Origin: Bacteroidota bacterium
GTDB taxonomy: Bacteria > Bacteroidota > Bacteroidia > Sphingobacteriales > Sphingobacteriaceae
Length of the DNA: 64,000 bases
Assembly (NCBI GenBank): GCA_018266915.1
Contig: JAFDZM010000035.1
Coordinates: 1 to 64,000, forward strand
Direction: 5' to 3'
Shown: piece after piece, positions 52,498 to 62,548 of the stretch
Layout of the letters: every line of letters begins with the position of its first letter
Position numbering within the stretch: the first letter of the stretch is position 1
Notes under the pieces: model-generated
Database searches by the model: none
What the model saw: only the letters and a program-made list of their open reading frames with translations
Told to the model about the DNA's origin: nothing
Translations under genes and position numbers: made by a program

Positions 52498-53823
52498 ATG
52501 ATGCGAAGAAGCCTGATAATGTTACTAATAGCAACAATATTTTTGTTGGTAAACTCCACTGCCGATGCCGGCAAGATCAGGAAACGAAAAATCAGGAAGC
52601 TTTTTAAGCACTCGGCAATAGTAAAAGATCATTTTACCGGTTTTGCGTTGTATGATATGGATACGAAGAAGATGATCTATGAGCTTAACTCGGATAAATA
52701 TTTCACCCCTGCATCCAATACCAAGCTGTTTACTTTTTATACCTGCCTGAAGATGCTGGGCGATTCCATACCGGCTTTAAAATATGTAACGCATAATGAT
52801 TCGCTGATATTCTGGGGAACCGGCGATCCTGCTTTTCTGCATACTGATCTGAAGGGAGTAAAAGGGTTTGATCTGCTGAAAAACTCGGATAAGCAGCTAT
52901 TCTTTTCATCGGGCCAATATCAAAACGAGTTTTTTGGTTCGGGTTGGGCTTGGGATGACTATAATGATTATTACCAGGCCGAAATAACTGAATTGCCGGT
53001 TGAAGATAATGTGGCTGTCCTGTCGGCGGATAGCAGCGGACAATTGAAGATCAGCCCTTCTTGTTTGTCACAATATTTAAAATGCGACAGTAACTATAAA
53101 CCCGAGACGTTTAGGGTGCAGCGTGATTTTTTGACCAATAGTTTTGTGTATCCGGCTATGAAAGTGCCCGTTGGTTATCGCAAAGAAATTCCCTGGAAAA
53201 CCAGTACGGCCCTTACCCTGGCTTTGTTGCAGGATACCCTGAAAAAAGAGATAAACGAAGTGCATGTCCCTTTGGCGGATAGCGTCAAAATTATTTATGA
53301 TACTAATGCCGATACCGTCTATAAACGTATGCTGCAGCCAAGCGATAACTTTATAGCCGAACAGCTATTGCTGGTTTGCTCATCTAGAAAGTTTAAAATA
53401 ATGAATGCGGACTCGGTGATCGCCTATTCAAAGGCACATTACCTGAACGACTTGCCTGATGTGCCTCAATGGGTAGATGGTTCCGGACTTTCGAGATTTA
53501 ACCTCTTTACGCCAAGAAGCATAGTTGCATTATTGTGCAAAATATCAGACCAAATGAAAAACGATAGCCTGTTGCATAGCCTGATGCCGATTGGAGGCGT
53601 TGCCGGAACCATTCGTAAAGCCTACAAAACAGATAATGGGGTACCGTTTGTGTGGGCAAAAACGGGGTCATTATCTAATAACCATAATCAAAGTGGCTAC
53701 CTGGTGACGAGAAAAGGTAAGCGCTTAGCCTTTTCGTTTATGAATAACAATTTCACCAGGCCAACGGGAGAGATACGTGACGAGATGGTTCGCATCATCA
53801 CCTATATACACGATAACTATTGA
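52498..53823 (+). CDS. dacB: D-alanyl-D-alanine carboxypeptidase, PBP4/S13 family
   Basis: A 441-residue exported penicillin-binding protein with all three S13 motifs: Ser73-x-x-Lys76 in P-A-S-N-T-K, S-D-N in P-S-D-N-F-I (about 281-283), and K-T-G in W-A-K-T-G-S (about 397). A signal peptide precedes the catalytic part. It trims or cross-link-cuts peptidoglycan. It ends in a 7-bp overlap with the convergent YihY gene. Confidence 0.92.
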   Translation: MMRRSLIMLLIATIFLLVNSTADAGKIRKRKIRKLFKHSAIVKDHFTGFALYDMDTKKMIYELNSDKYFTPASNTKLFTFYTCLKMLGDSIPALKYVTHNDSLIFWGTGDPAFLHTDLKGVKGFDLLKNSDKQLFFSSGQYQNEFFGSGWAWDDYNDYYQAEITELPVEDNVAVLSADSSGQLKISPSCLSQYLKCDSNYKPETFRVQRDFLTNSFVYPAMKVPVGYRKEIPWKTSTALTLALLQDTLKKEINEVHVPLADSVKIIYDTNADTVYKRMLQPSDNFIAEQLLLVCSSRKFKIMNADSVIAYSKAHYLNDLPDVPQWVDGSGLSRFNLFTPRSIVALLCKISDQMKNDSLLHSLMPIGGVAGTIRKAYKTDNGVPFVWAKTGSLSNNHNQSGYLVTRKGKRLAFSFMNNNFTRPTGEIRDEMVRIITYIHDNY

Positions 53824-54833
53824 TTAACCGGTTTCTTCGCTTCTTTCAAATTCCCTTGTAAGTCTGGGTTTTGCGGAGGCAAGTCCTCTACCTCATGCTC
53901 TACTTCAGTTTGCAGCACATGCACTGCATACTCGGCGGGTTCTATCCTGCTTCCTGATGCTTCTGCGTATACTTGGGTAAACTCTGCACCGATGTATAGG
54001 ATGGTGGATGTGTAATATATCCAAACTAAAATCACGATGATGGACCCAGCCGCTCCGTAAGCAGAGCCCTGGGCAGTATATTGTATATATAACCCAATAA
54101 GGTATTGGCCAAGCATAAACAGCAGTGCGGTAAAAATAGCACCCGAACGGACATCCTTCCACTTAATCTTTACATCAGGCAGAAATTTAAAAATGATCCC
54201 AAACAAAGCGGAAATTACCAGCAGTGTGATGGCCAGGTTTATCAGGTCGAAAATAGTTACGGTTACGTAAGGTAAAAAACGCTCCAAACGGGTGCTGAGC
54301 GCCTTCACGACCAGGTTAATAATAAGACTTACCAGCAATAAAAAGCCCAGGCCAATGATCAGCGAAAAGGAAAGAAACCGGTTTTGCAGCAATTTTAACC
54401 AGCCCTTTTTAGGTTTTGCTTTTACCCGCCAGATGATGTTGAGTGAGTCTTGTATCTCGACGAACATACTGCTGGCTCCCAGTAATAAAATGACAATACC
54501 AGATATCAGGGCTACGCCTGTTTTGCCGGAAAGCTGTAGGTTCTTAACTACTTGTTGCAATTGAATTGTAGCATCGTGCCCTATAAACTGCGACATCTGC
54601 GCGTATAGGGCGTCGTTAAAGGAATAATGTCTTAACACCAGACTAGATATAGAGATGACCAATATAATAAGCGGAGCGATTGAGAACACAGTATAATAAG
54701 CTAGCGACGCGCTTAGTTTCAGGCCGTTATCGTTTATAAAACCCATAAAGGTGGCTACGATAACTTTCCATAATGTTTTAAGGTATCGTTTGCTTAAAAT
54801 TCTCATCAGTGTGAAACGTCTTTTACTATTCAT
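53817..54833 (-). CDS. YihY/virulence factor BrkB-family membrane protein
   Basis: A 338-residue protein with six TM segments in the YihY pattern: the signature N-D-N-G-L-K-L-S-A-S-L-A-Y-Y-T-V-F-S-I-A-P-L near the start, and the later I-V-I-L-V-W-I-Y-Y-T-S-T-I-L-Y-I-G-A-E-F. Role unsettled (proposed lipid transport). The acidic tail (E-V-E-H-E-V-E-D-L) is unremarkable. Confidence 0.92.
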   Translation of the reverse strand: MNSKRRFTLMRILSKRYLKTLWKVIVATFMGFINDNGLKLSASLAYYTVFSIAPLIILVISISSLVLRHYSFNDALYAQMSQFIGHDATIQLQQVVKNLQLSGKTGVALISGIVILLLGASSMFVEIQDSLNIIWRVKAKPKKGWLKLLQNRFLSFSLIIGLGFLLLVSLIINLVVKALSTRLERFLPYVTVTIFDLINLAITLLVISALFGIIFKFLPDVKIKWKDVRSGAIFTALLFMLGQYLIGLYIQYTAQGSAYGAAGSIIVILVWIYYTSTILYIGAEFTQVYAEASGSRIEPAEYAVHVLQTEVEHEVEDLPPQNPDLQGNLKEAKKPVNQ

Positions 54834-55185
54834 GGCTGTTTACCACGATAATAAGCCAATTTTAAGCTTTTTTGTTTAGAAAAATATTTGGAGGAGGCTA
54901 AATATTAAACAATTACAAAGGTCAGGCTGATTTATTAGATAATTGCCCCAGGATTGAGATAGAAGCGTTTTGAGGTGTGAAAAGATTTAAATTTGTTAAT
55001 AATATTTTATTCAAATCCTTGATATTATGGTTCTAAAACTCATAATTTTATACCATAAGATTACTCAATTCCAAAGCGTGATTTTTAGGAATGATCTGGC
55101 GTTGGGGTTTGATATCAAAACTTTTAATTGTTAAATTTTTTTTGGGGAAAGCCGTTCGGTTGCAAAACCGAACGGCTTTTATCAT
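54834..55185. other. Spacer with one terminator
   Basis: No gene is seen in these 352 bp. A strong hairpin at 55151-55176 (entry below) is the only clear feature. The rest is AT-rich. Confidence 0.55.
55148..55180. terminator. Hairpin terminator downstream of the MFS gene
   Basis: Stem GCCGTTCGGTT / AACCGAACGGC (55151-55161, 55166-55176), loop GCAA, with T/A-rich flanks on both sides (AAAAAA before, TTTTAT after). It lies 10 bp beyond the stop of the leftward efflux operon. Confidence 0.85.
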
Positions 55186-56736
55186 TTAGTGAGCATCTGT
55201 CGGAACACTTACCTTGCCTTTTTTAAATGGCTGCAAGTATATCAGCGGAATGGAGAATAGCATGATCAAACCCGATATCAGGTAGGCATCATTATAAGTT
55301 AATAACAATGACTGTCTTACCACAGCCCCTTCAATAGCCCTGTAAGCCATCTGTGTTGCATCAATAGCCGATTTGCCTTTGGCCATAAAGGCCTGTTCCA
55401 TCATATGCATGCGTTGTAAAAACGCATTGTTATAAGGGTTAATATTAGTTAGCAGGTTGTTTCTGTGAACGCCCTGGCGAATGTGAATGATGGTGGTAAG
55501 GGCCGCTATACCGAATGAACCACCCAGCTGACGCATCATATTATTCAACCCTGTTCCTTGTCCCATTTCAGGTCCTTTCAAATCTGCTATAGCCAGGGTG
55601 GTTAATGGTACAAACAATAACGCCATACCTACCCCCCTTATTAATAGTGGTATCAACACGTTCATTTCGCCGGTTTCTAAAGTTGAACCGCTAAGCATGA
55701 AAGTAAATACAAAGAACAGGAACATGCCTGCCGTCGCCATAAATTGTGCTGGTATGCCTTTGTTCAGCATCTTGCCAATAAACGGCATCATTACAATGGT
55801 ACACAAGCCACCCGGGAACAGTAATTCCCCTGTTTGCTGTGCCGTGAACCCAAGCAGGTTCTGACAAAATACCGGGAATACAAACACCGAACCGTACAAA
55901 CCAAAGCCCAATATAAAAGAAGTGAACATCCCCACAGCAAAACTACGGTGGCGCATGATACCAAAATTAACTATCGGGTACTCATAAGTGACCTCACGCC
56001 ATATAAATAAAATGGTGCCAATAATTGCGGTTATGGTAAGTACCAATATGTAAGTTTTGGCAAACCAGTCTTCAGACTCACCTTTTTCCAATATTACCTG
56101 CAGACTGCCTACAGCAATTGCCAGTAAGAGTATACCCCACCAATCGATTGGTTTTCCCTTGCCTTCTTTTGGCGTTTTATTGATAAATGTATAAGCACAG
56201 AAAGCGGCAATGGCCCCCACTGGAATATTCACATAAAATATCCATTGCCATGTATAATGATCAGTGATATACCCGCCAATAGTAGGCCCTACAGTTGGCC
56301 CAACCACAGCGCCCAAACCAAATAAGGCGGTAGCCGTCCCAATTTGCTCACGGGGCCACGTTTCCACCAAAATGGCTTGTGAGGTTGATATCAACCCTCC
56401 ACCGGCAACGCCCTGGATGATACGGAATAAAACCAACTCATTTAAGCTGTGTGCATTACCGCAAAGGAATGAGGTAATGGTAAATAATACAATTGAGCCT
56501 ATGAAATAACTCTTGCGGCCAAAGAAACTGCCCAGCCACCCGGACATGGGTAGTATTATTACGTTAGCCACCGCATATCCGGTAACTACCCAGGCAACAT
56601 TCTCCAATGTTGCGCCAAGGTTACCTTGTATTTGCGGTAAGGCTACGTTTACTATTGTAGTATCTATCAGCTCCAGCAGTGAGGCCGTTATTACCGTAAT
56701 AGTAATGATCCATTTTTTAAAACCAGTTTCGGCCAT
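55186..56736 (-). CDS. DHA2-type MFS efflux pump (EmrB/QacA-like)
   Basis: A 516-residue transporter with 14 predicted TM segments. It has motif A-like G-x-L-x-x-x-x-G-R-K (W-L-G-S-F-F-G-R-K-S), R-I-I-Q-G-x-x-G-G motif C family traits, and motif E-like L-D-x-T-I-V-N-V-A-L-P at the start. It is the last gene of the TetR-TolC-EmrA-like-EmrB-like operon, 6 bp after the adaptor. It should export hydrophobic drugs using the proton gradient. Confidence 0.93.
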   Translation of the reverse strand: MAETGFKKWIITITVITASLLELIDTTIVNVALPQIQGNLGATLENVAWVVTGYAVANVIILPMSGWLGSFFGRKSYFIGSIVLFTITSFLCGNAHSLNELVLFRIIQGVAGGGLISTSQAILVETWPREQIGTATALFGLGAVVGPTVGPTIGGYITDHYTWQWIFYVNIPVGAIAAFCAYTFINKTPKEGKGKPIDWWGILLLAIAVGSLQVILEKGESEDWFAKTYILVLTITAIIGTILFIWREVTYEYPIVNFGIMRHRSFAVGMFTSFILGFGLYGSVFVFPVFCQNLLGFTAQQTGELLFPGGLCTIVMMPFIGKMLNKGIPAQFMATAGMFLFFVFTFMLSGSTLETGEMNVLIPLLIRGVGMALLFVPLTTLAIADLKGPEMGQGTGLNNMMRQLGGSFGIAALTTIIHIRQGVHRNNLLTNINPYNNAFLQRMHMMEQAFMAKGKSAIDATQMAYRAIEGAVVRQSLLLTYNDAYLISGLIMLFSIPLIYLQPFKKGKVSVPTDAH

Positions 56737-56741
56737 TATGT

Positions 56742-57791
56742 TTAGTCTTTATAGATTACAGAAACGTTTACGCTCATACCCGGACGCAGCTTTGCCATTA
56801 TTTCTTTATCAGCATTGATCTTGATCTTAACAGGTACGCGCTGTACAACTTTAACGAAGTTGCCGGTAGCATTATCCGGAGGTAACAGCGAGAATTTGGC
56901 ACCTGTAGCAGGTGAGAAATTGTAAACCTCGCCATGCAATTCCAGGTCAGGAAAAGCATCTACTTCAATGTTTACTTTTTGACCGTTCTTCAGGTTGGTA
57001 AGCTGTGTTTCTTTAAAGTTGGCAGTAATGTATAAGCTGTTATCATTTACGATATTAAATAAAGTTTGACCTGCTTGTACCAACTGGCCCAGCTGGATAT
57101 TCTTTTTAGAAGTGATACCGCTTGATGGCGCTGTAATGGTTGTATATGATAATTGCAGTTTTGCATAGTCAACATCAGCCTGGCGCTGGGTAACACCTAC
57201 GTTAGTTACAGTAAGCTGATTACGGCTTGTACCAACTTGTTCCAAAGCAGCTTTATACTGATCCTGAGCAGCGCGATAAGTAGCAGCAGCTACATCACGG
57301 TCTGATTTTGCCTGGTCAAATTGTTGCTGGGTAATTGACCCGTCTTTTACCAGGTTAGCATAACGTGCGTAATCCTTGTTTGCTTTCTCTAATCTTGCAG
57401 CAGCTGATTCAGCCTGGGCACGTGCGCTTGATGAGTTAGCTGCAGTAGCAATAATTTGTGACTGGCCAACACCAACGCCTGCGCTTGCACCTTTTTGTGC
57501 AGCCAAAGCTTGCTCTAATTTTACTTTATAATCGCGGTCGTCGATCTTTACTAAAACCTGACCTGCATTTACGTGGGTATTTTCTTCAAAGAAGATGCTA
57601 TCCACATAACCGCCTACTCGGGCTACTACCGGGCTTACGTCGCCATCAATCTGGGCGTCATCGGTATCAATGTGTTTACCGTAGTAGATATATTCTTTTA
57701 TTCCGAATATGATACCAGCTATGAGTATCACTCCAAGGATTATAGGGATAACCCTGTTCGGTTTCTTTTTGGGTTCTTGTTCCTGTGCCAT
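56742..57791 (-). CDS. HlyD/EmrA-type periplasmic adaptor
   Basis: A 349-residue membrane fusion protein: one N-terminal TM (V-I-P-I-I-L-G-V-I-L-I-A-G), biotinyl-lipoyl-like halves (V-S-P-V-V-A-R-V-G-G-Y-V and the later T-I-T-A-P-S-S-G-I), a helical hairpin (A-R-A-Q-A-E-S-A-A-A-R-L-E) and a beta-barrel. It bridges the MFS pump and TolC-like channel. It lies 23 bp after the TolC-like gene and 6 bp before the pump gene. Confidence 0.93.
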   Translation of the reverse strand: MAQEQEPKKKPNRVIPIILGVILIAGIIFGIKEYIYYGKHIDTDDAQIDGDVSPVVARVGGYVDSIFFEENTHVNAGQVLVKIDDRDYKVKLEQALAAQKGASAGVGVGQSQIIATAANSSSARAQAESAAARLEKANKDYARYANLVKDGSITQQQFDQAKSDRDVAAATYRAAQDQYKAALEQVGTSRNQLTVTNVGVTQRQADVDYAKLQLSYTTITAPSSGITSKKNIQLGQLVQAGQTLFNIVNDNSLYITANFKETQLTNLKNGQKVNIEVDAFPDLELHGEVYNFSPATGAKFSLLPPDNATGNFVKVVQRVPVKIKINADKEIMAKLRPGMSVNVSVIYKD

Positions 57792-57813
57792 TTTATTGGG
57801 TAGTTAAATTTTG

Positions 57814-59187
57814 TTATTTGTTAAGTTTTCCGGTTGATTTTAATAATGTATAATAAGCAAGCCCTGCATCAGCTTTAGCCAGCTCCAGGTTGATTTGTGC
57901 CTGGTACAATAATGTTTCGGCATCAGCCCTGTCTGTAGCAGAAGCTACGTTGCTTTTATATTTCGATTGCAGGATCTTATCGTTTTCACCTGCCTGGTCG
58001 ATTGAAGTTTGCAGCAATTTGATCTTTTCGATGGCTTCCTCATATCCCTGGTAGCTTCGGTTCACATCTTTGCGGATGTTATCGGCAGTGATGCCCTGGT
58101 TAATAGAAACCTGCTCACGTTCGATTTTCGCTTCGGTCACCTTGTTCTTGTTGGTCCAAAGCGAGGAGAAGTTCCATGAGAAGGTTAAGCCAACGGTTAT
58201 CGGGGTGATAAAGCTCCCTGATTTAGGAAGCGGATTTGCAGAAACATCTACATAATAGCCACCAGCCGAAGCCGCTAAAGTCGGCAACTGATTGGCATGA
58301 ATGCTCTTGATGTTATTATCAGCAACTTTGGATTGTATTACTAATTGCTGTACTTCCTGTCTGTTGGCCATAGCAGTATCGATATAGCTGCCGATAGAAC
58401 CGATCTGACGGCCGACATCGTTGATTTGGTCAATATTGATCTGTGTTGTTTCAGGCAAGCCCAGTAGGATGTCCAGATCATAATTAATGATCTTGCGGTT
58501 AGCTTCCAGGTCGATGCCGTTCAGTTCAACATTTGAGCGTTGTAGTTGGAAACGCAACACGTCGTTCTTGGTTACCAGGCCCTGATCGAAGAAACGCTGA
58601 GACTGGTGAATCTGCTCGTCAATGGATTTCAGGTTCTGTTCAACAACCTTTTTGCTTTGCAGCACTTTGTACAGGTTGTAAAATGAATTGATCACATCGT
58701 AGGCGATCTCATCTTTGTCCTTGTCTGCATCCAATTTTGAAACTTTGGTCAGCAAGTCGGTTGATTGCTGGGCTAATTTTAATTTACCGCCGGCATAGAT
58801 GGTTTCCTTCAGCGATACGATACCTAAATAAGCATCTGCGCTGCTTGGTAAATTAAAGCTGCTTTTTCCTAAAGCCAGTCGGTTAGCCGGTATTTCCGCA
58901 CGGTTATAACCGTAACTTACGCTACCTGTAGGCAATACTTCATCTTTAGCCTGTTTGTACTTAGAAACAGCCTGATCAATTTTTGATTGTGACAGCTTAA
59001 GTACTTTGCTGTTCTGGATGCCCAGTTTAATTGCTTCATCAAGGGTCAGGGTTCTGTCCTGGGCAGAAGCAGTTGCGCTTAGCATCAAACCCGGAACCAT
59101 AATCGCAATAGCGAAACGGTAGAGGGGTTTCACCATTTTTTTAAATGGGTGATTAAGGGGGTTATTTATTTGTGTTATCATGTTCAT
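57814..59187 (-). CDS. TolC-family outer-membrane efflux protein
   Basis: A 457-residue outer-membrane channel with two repeats of the TolC alpha/beta pattern (L-T-L-D-E-A-I-K-L-G-I-Q-N-S-K-V-L-K and the later L-G-L-T-F-S-W-N). A signal peptide ends A-S-A-Q, near residue 42, so a start at the internal ATG (59,136) is also possible. The ATG at 59,187 overlaps the TetR stop by 26 bp. Confidence 0.9.
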   Translation of the reverse strand: MNMITQINNPLNHPFKKMVKPLYRFAIAIMVPGLMLSATASAQDRTLTLDEAIKLGIQNSKVLKLSQSKIDQAVSKYKQAKDEVLPTGSVSYGYNRAEIPANRLALGKSSFNLPSSADAYLGIVSLKETIYAGGKLKLAQQSTDLLTKVSKLDADKDKDEIAYDVINSFYNLYKVLQSKKVVEQNLKSIDEQIHQSQRFFDQGLVTKNDVLRFQLQRSNVELNGIDLEANRKIINYDLDILLGLPETTQINIDQINDVGRQIGSIGSYIDTAMANRQEVQQLVIQSKVADNNIKSIHANQLPTLAASAGGYYVDVSANPLPKSGSFITPITVGLTFSWNFSSLWTNKNKVTEAKIEREQVSINQGITADNIRKDVNRSYQGYEEAIEKIKLLQTSIDQAGENDKILQSKYKSNVASATDRADAETLLYQAQINLELAKADAGLAYYTLLKSTGKLNK

Positions 59188-59812
59188 TCACTAAGTAAGC
59201 TCTTAATAGTTTTTTCATATAAGCCTCGATACGGGGTTTAAATACTTCCTCCAGTATTTTTTCGTCCTGTATATCATATCCTAACATGGTTGTGGTTAGC
59301 TGGGGTGCATTTATAATAAAGTTTTTGGTGCCATAAATAGTGGCTATCACCAGGTCAAGATCTACGTCTTTGTTAAACTCGCCCTTATCTATGCCATCCT
59401 GTATGATCTTTTTCAGCTCCATTACGTTGATCATCAATATGCCGGCTATTTCGTCGCTTAATTGACCCCTGCGCTGCATCGCCAATTCCTGGTAAAGCAT
59501 TTTCTGGAAACAGTTGTTGCTCACCACGCGCTGTACATACAGGTCGATGTATTGTTCCATCTTATTCCACGAAGTTGTGGTATCGTCACTGCTGATATTT
59601 TGTAGTATGTTTTGGAACGATTTGATCTTCCGGTTGAAAACCGCAAGGAATAATCCCTCTTTGGAACCGAAATAATAATTCAGCATCGCCATATTCACCC
59701 CGGCTTCGCCCGAAATTGTCCGGGTGGAAGCGCCATCAAATCCGAGTTCTGAAAAAACCTTTTCAGCAACGTCAAGGATGTGTTCTTTTTTATCGATCTT
59801 ATCTTTATCCAT
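59162..59812 (-). CDS. TetR/AcrR-family repressor
   Basis: A 216-residue regulator from ATG 59,812. The N-terminal HTH (about 8-53: K-E-H-I-L-D-V-A-E-K-V-F-S-E-L-G-F-D-G-A-S-T-R-T-I) is typical; the C-terminal ligand domain is divergent. An upstream in-frame TTG at 59,839 would place the start inside the palindrome and is unlikely. It is first in the efflux operon, and palindromes of one type lie just upstream. Confidence 0.93.
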   Translation of the reverse strand: MDKDKIDKKEHILDVAEKVFSELGFDGASTRTISGEAGVNMAMLNYYFGSKEGLFLAVFNRKIKSFQNILQNISSDDTTTSWNKMEQYIDLYVQRVVSNNCFQKMLYQELAMQRRGQLSDEIAGILMINVMELKKIIQDGIDKGEFNKDVDLDLVIATIYGTKNFIINAPQLTTTMLGYDIQDEKILEEVFKPRIEAYMKKLLRAYLVNEHDNTNK

Positions 59813-59832
59813 TTCTTTAAACGGTACAAAAT

Positions 59833-59922
59833 TAATCAATCGATTGATTATGTCAAGGAGGGTTTTGTTATCTTAATGTAATCATTTGATTAAGAGTGGC
59901 TAAAAAACCAATCAACTGATTA
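59833..59922. promoter_or_regulatory. Three TetR-operator-like palindromes upstream of tetR
   Basis: Perfect 18-bp palindrome TAATCAATCGATTGATTA at 59833-59850; TAATCATTTGATTA at 59879-59892; CAATCAACTGATTA at 59909-59922. They share AATCA...TGATT and occupy the gap between tetR and the deacetylase gene, so the efflux operon is probably autoregulated; the deacetylase gene could also be touched. Confidence 0.7.
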
Positions 59923-59957
59923 GTTTTTAACAATTTAGCTGCGTAACAGTTTTGTTT

Positions 59958-59965
59958 TACATTTG
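59958..59965 (+). promoter_or_regulatory. Candidate -7 element for the deacetylase gene
   Basis: TACATTTG fits the Bacteroidota TAnnTTTG element, 44 bp upstream of the ATG at 60,010. No clear -33 TTG is seen at the usual distance. Confidence 0.35.
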
Positions 59966-60009
59966 AAGTATTCAAAATATCCGTCTATCTTTCGACTTGT
60001 CTTTTTCTT

Positions 60010-62541
60010 ATGAAACGATTCCCTTTTCTGCCTATATTTCTACTGATTTCTGGTGCCGCATTTGCACAAACTGCTCCGCCTGCTGACATGGTTACCATTG
60101 AACAAAATCTAAAAAAATTGGATGTTGTGGGAAGTGTGCTCTACGTTGCTGCACACCCTGATGATGAGAATACCCGCCTGCTGGCCTACCTGGCGCAGGA
60201 AAAGCATTACCGTACAGGCTATCTGTCGATGACACGTGGTGATGGCGGTCAGAACCTGATTGGCAATGAACAGGGCGAATTATTAGGATTGATCCGCACA
60301 CAGGAATTATTAGCCGCAAGGAAAGTAGATGGCGCAGAACAGTTTTTTACCCGTGCGCTTGATTTTGGCTTCTCCAAAGGCCCGGAGGAAACACTGGATT
60401 TTTGGGGTAAAGAAAAGATATTGAGCGATGTAGTTTGGGTGATACGTAAATTCAGGCCGGATGTAATTATCTGCCGCTTTCCTACTACAGGTGAAGGCGG
60501 ACATGGTAACCATACTGCCTCAGCTATTCTGGCGCAGGAAGCATTCACAGCAGCAGCAGATCCAAAGCGCTTCCCTGAACAATTGAAATATGTTCAAACC
60601 TGGCAGCCTAAACGATTGCTATGGAACACCTTCAATTTTGGCAATACCAATACTATTGCGCCTGACCAGTTTAAGGTGAATGTAGGAGTGTATAATCCAT
60701 TACTGGGCAAAGGTTATGGCGAATTAGCTGCCGAAAGCCGCTCGAATCACAAAACACAGGGATTTGGTTCTGCAAGGCAACGTGGTGATGCCTATGAATA
60801 TTTTAAAACGATATTAGGAGACGCCCCAAAAACCGACCTTTTGGATGGTGTGAACACTACCTGGGGACGCATAAAGGGCGGCGATGCAATTGGAGCAGAT
60901 ATAGAAAAGATCACTAAAGAGTTTGATGCCAATCATCCTGATAAGTCGGTTCCGGCATTGGTTAAAGTATATGACCTTGTTCAGAAAATAGATGATACTT
61001 ACTGGCGCGAACAAAAGACAAAAGAGCTGAGTGAATTAATTGTTGCCTGTGGCGGATTATGGTGTGAGGCCTATACCAACGAATTAACCTATGCCAAAGG
61101 CGAGCAAATGAATATTCGTTCGCAAGTGATAAGCCGGTATGGAGTAAAAGCAGCATTGGACGGGCTAACTGTAATCCAACATCCCGATAATGTGCCATCA
61201 ATTACTTCAGATTTCCTTCATCCTTTAGCACATTATGAATTACCATTGGCCGATAAAGATAAAACGCTTCCTGCAAACGAACTTCAAACTTTCACTAACG
61301 AATGTGCCGTCGGCAGAATATCGCAACCTTATTGGTTATTGTCCCCTCATTCTATTGGTAGTTACGTAATTGAAAATGAAGGTGATGTTGGCAGTCCTGA
61401 AAATACTGACGCACCCAAGGTTGTGTTTAAATTTTTAATTGACGATCACGTTATAAGCGTAAACAGAAAACTTGAATATAAATATGTAAATCCTGCACAG
61501 GGTGAAATTTATCAGCCTGTTGAAATCACTCCACCAGTAACCGCCAATATACAGGATAAAGTCTATATCTTCAATTCTCAACAGCCGCAGAGCGTTAAAG
61601 TAAGCTTAGAGGTTTTTGAAAAGATTGGCTCAGGCAGCATTAGCCTGGATGCCCCTCCGGGATGGAAAATCAGTCCGGAACGGGTTCAATTCACTAATAA
61701 AAATAAAGGTGATGAATGGGAACAGGATTTTACTATTACACCATCTGGCAATAAATCGCAAACCGGAGTGTTGGAAGCTGCCGTAACACATGATCACGAC
61801 AATACTGTTTATAAAGATGGTATTTTGTCTATTCATTATAATCACATACCTAACATTACACTTTTCCCGCCTGCACAGGCCAAATTGGTACAGCTTGATC
61901 TGAAAATTGCCGGCAAAAAGATCGGCTATATCAATGGTGCCGGCGACCTTGTACCTGAAGCCTTGAAACAAGTTGGCTATGAAGTTCACCAGCTTTCAGA
62001 GAATGAGCTATTGAATGGCGATCTGTCAGGCTATGATGCCATTATAGTAGGCGTGCGTGCCTATAACGTTGATTCGCGCTTGGCTATAGAGCAGCCTAAG
62101 CTGATGGAATACGTGAAAAACGGCGGTAACCTGCTGGTTCAGTATAATAACAGTAATGGTTTGGTAACTAAAGATATTGGTCCGTACCCATTCAAAGTAG
62201 TAAACGAACGTGTAACCGACGAGAACGCAAAGATTACTATCCTCGACCAAAATAACCCGGTATTAAACTATCCAAACAAAATCACCCCCGCCGATTTCGA
62301 TGGTTGGGTTCAGGAACGAGGCTTATATTTCACCAAAGATTCTGATCCGCAATACCAAAAAGTACTCCAAATGGCTGATTCCGGTGAATCTCCTAAAGAT
62401 GGCGCGCTGATTACTACCCAATATGGAAAAGGGCGTTTTGTTTATACGTCGCTGGCGTTTTTCAGGCAGTTGCCGGCCGGTGTTCCGGGTGCGTATAGAT
62501 TGTTTATTAATATGATTAATAAGCCGAAGGCGAATCCATAA
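60010..62541 (+). CDS. PIG-L/LmbE-family deacetylase with extra C-terminal domains
   Basis: An 843-residue exported protein (signal peptide ending A-F-A-Q). The N-terminal PIG-L domain carries A-A-H-P-D-D-E (about 46-52) and the second His motif G-H-G-N-H (about 167-171), the zinc ligands of N-acetylglucosaminyl deacetylases. The middle is beta-rich; the last roughly 210 residues resemble a glutamine-amidotransferase-like (ThuA-type) domain (G-Y-D-A-I-I-V-G-V-R-A-Y-N). Such fusions are common in Bacteroidota and likely act on N-acetylated sugars in the periplasm. The substrate is unknown. Confidence 0.9.
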   Translation: MKRFPFLPIFLLISGAAFAQTAPPADMVTIEQNLKKLDVVGSVLYVAAHPDDENTRLLAYLAQEKHYRTGYLSMTRGDGGQNLIGNEQGELLGLIRTQELLAARKVDGAEQFFTRALDFGFSKGPEETLDFWGKEKILSDVVWVIRKFRPDVIICRFPTTGEGGHGNHTASAILAQEAFTAAADPKRFPEQLKYVQTWQPKRLLWNTFNFGNTNTIAPDQFKVNVGVYNPLLGKGYGELAAESRSNHKTQGFGSARQRGDAYEYFKTILGDAPKTDLLDGVNTTWGRIKGGDAIGADIEKITKEFDANHPDKSVPALVKVYDLVQKIDDTYWREQKTKELSELIVACGGLWCEAYTNELTYAKGEQMNIRSQVISRYGVKAALDGLTVIQHPDNVPSITSDFLHPLAHYELPLADKDKTLPANELQTFTNECAVGRISQPYWLLSPHSIGSYVIENEGDVGSPENTDAPKVVFKFLIDDHVISVNRKLEYKYVNPAQGEIYQPVEITPPVTANIQDKVYIFNSQQPQSVKVSLEVFEKIGSGSISLDAPPGWKISPERVQFTNKNKGDEWEQDFTITPSGNKSQTGVLEAAVTHDHDNTVYKDGILSIHYNHIPNITLFPPAQAKLVQLDLKIAGKKIGYINGAGDLVPEALKQVGYEVHQLSENELLNGDLSGYDAIIVGVRAYNVDSRLAIEQPKLMEYVKNGGNLLVQYNNSNGLVTKDIGPYPFKVVNERVTDENAKITILDQNNPVLNYPNKITPADFDGWVQERGLYFTKDSDPQYQKVLQMADSGESPKDGALITTQYGKGRFVYTSLAFFRQLPAGVPGAYRLFINMINKPKANP

Positions 62542-62548
62542 TCAGATC

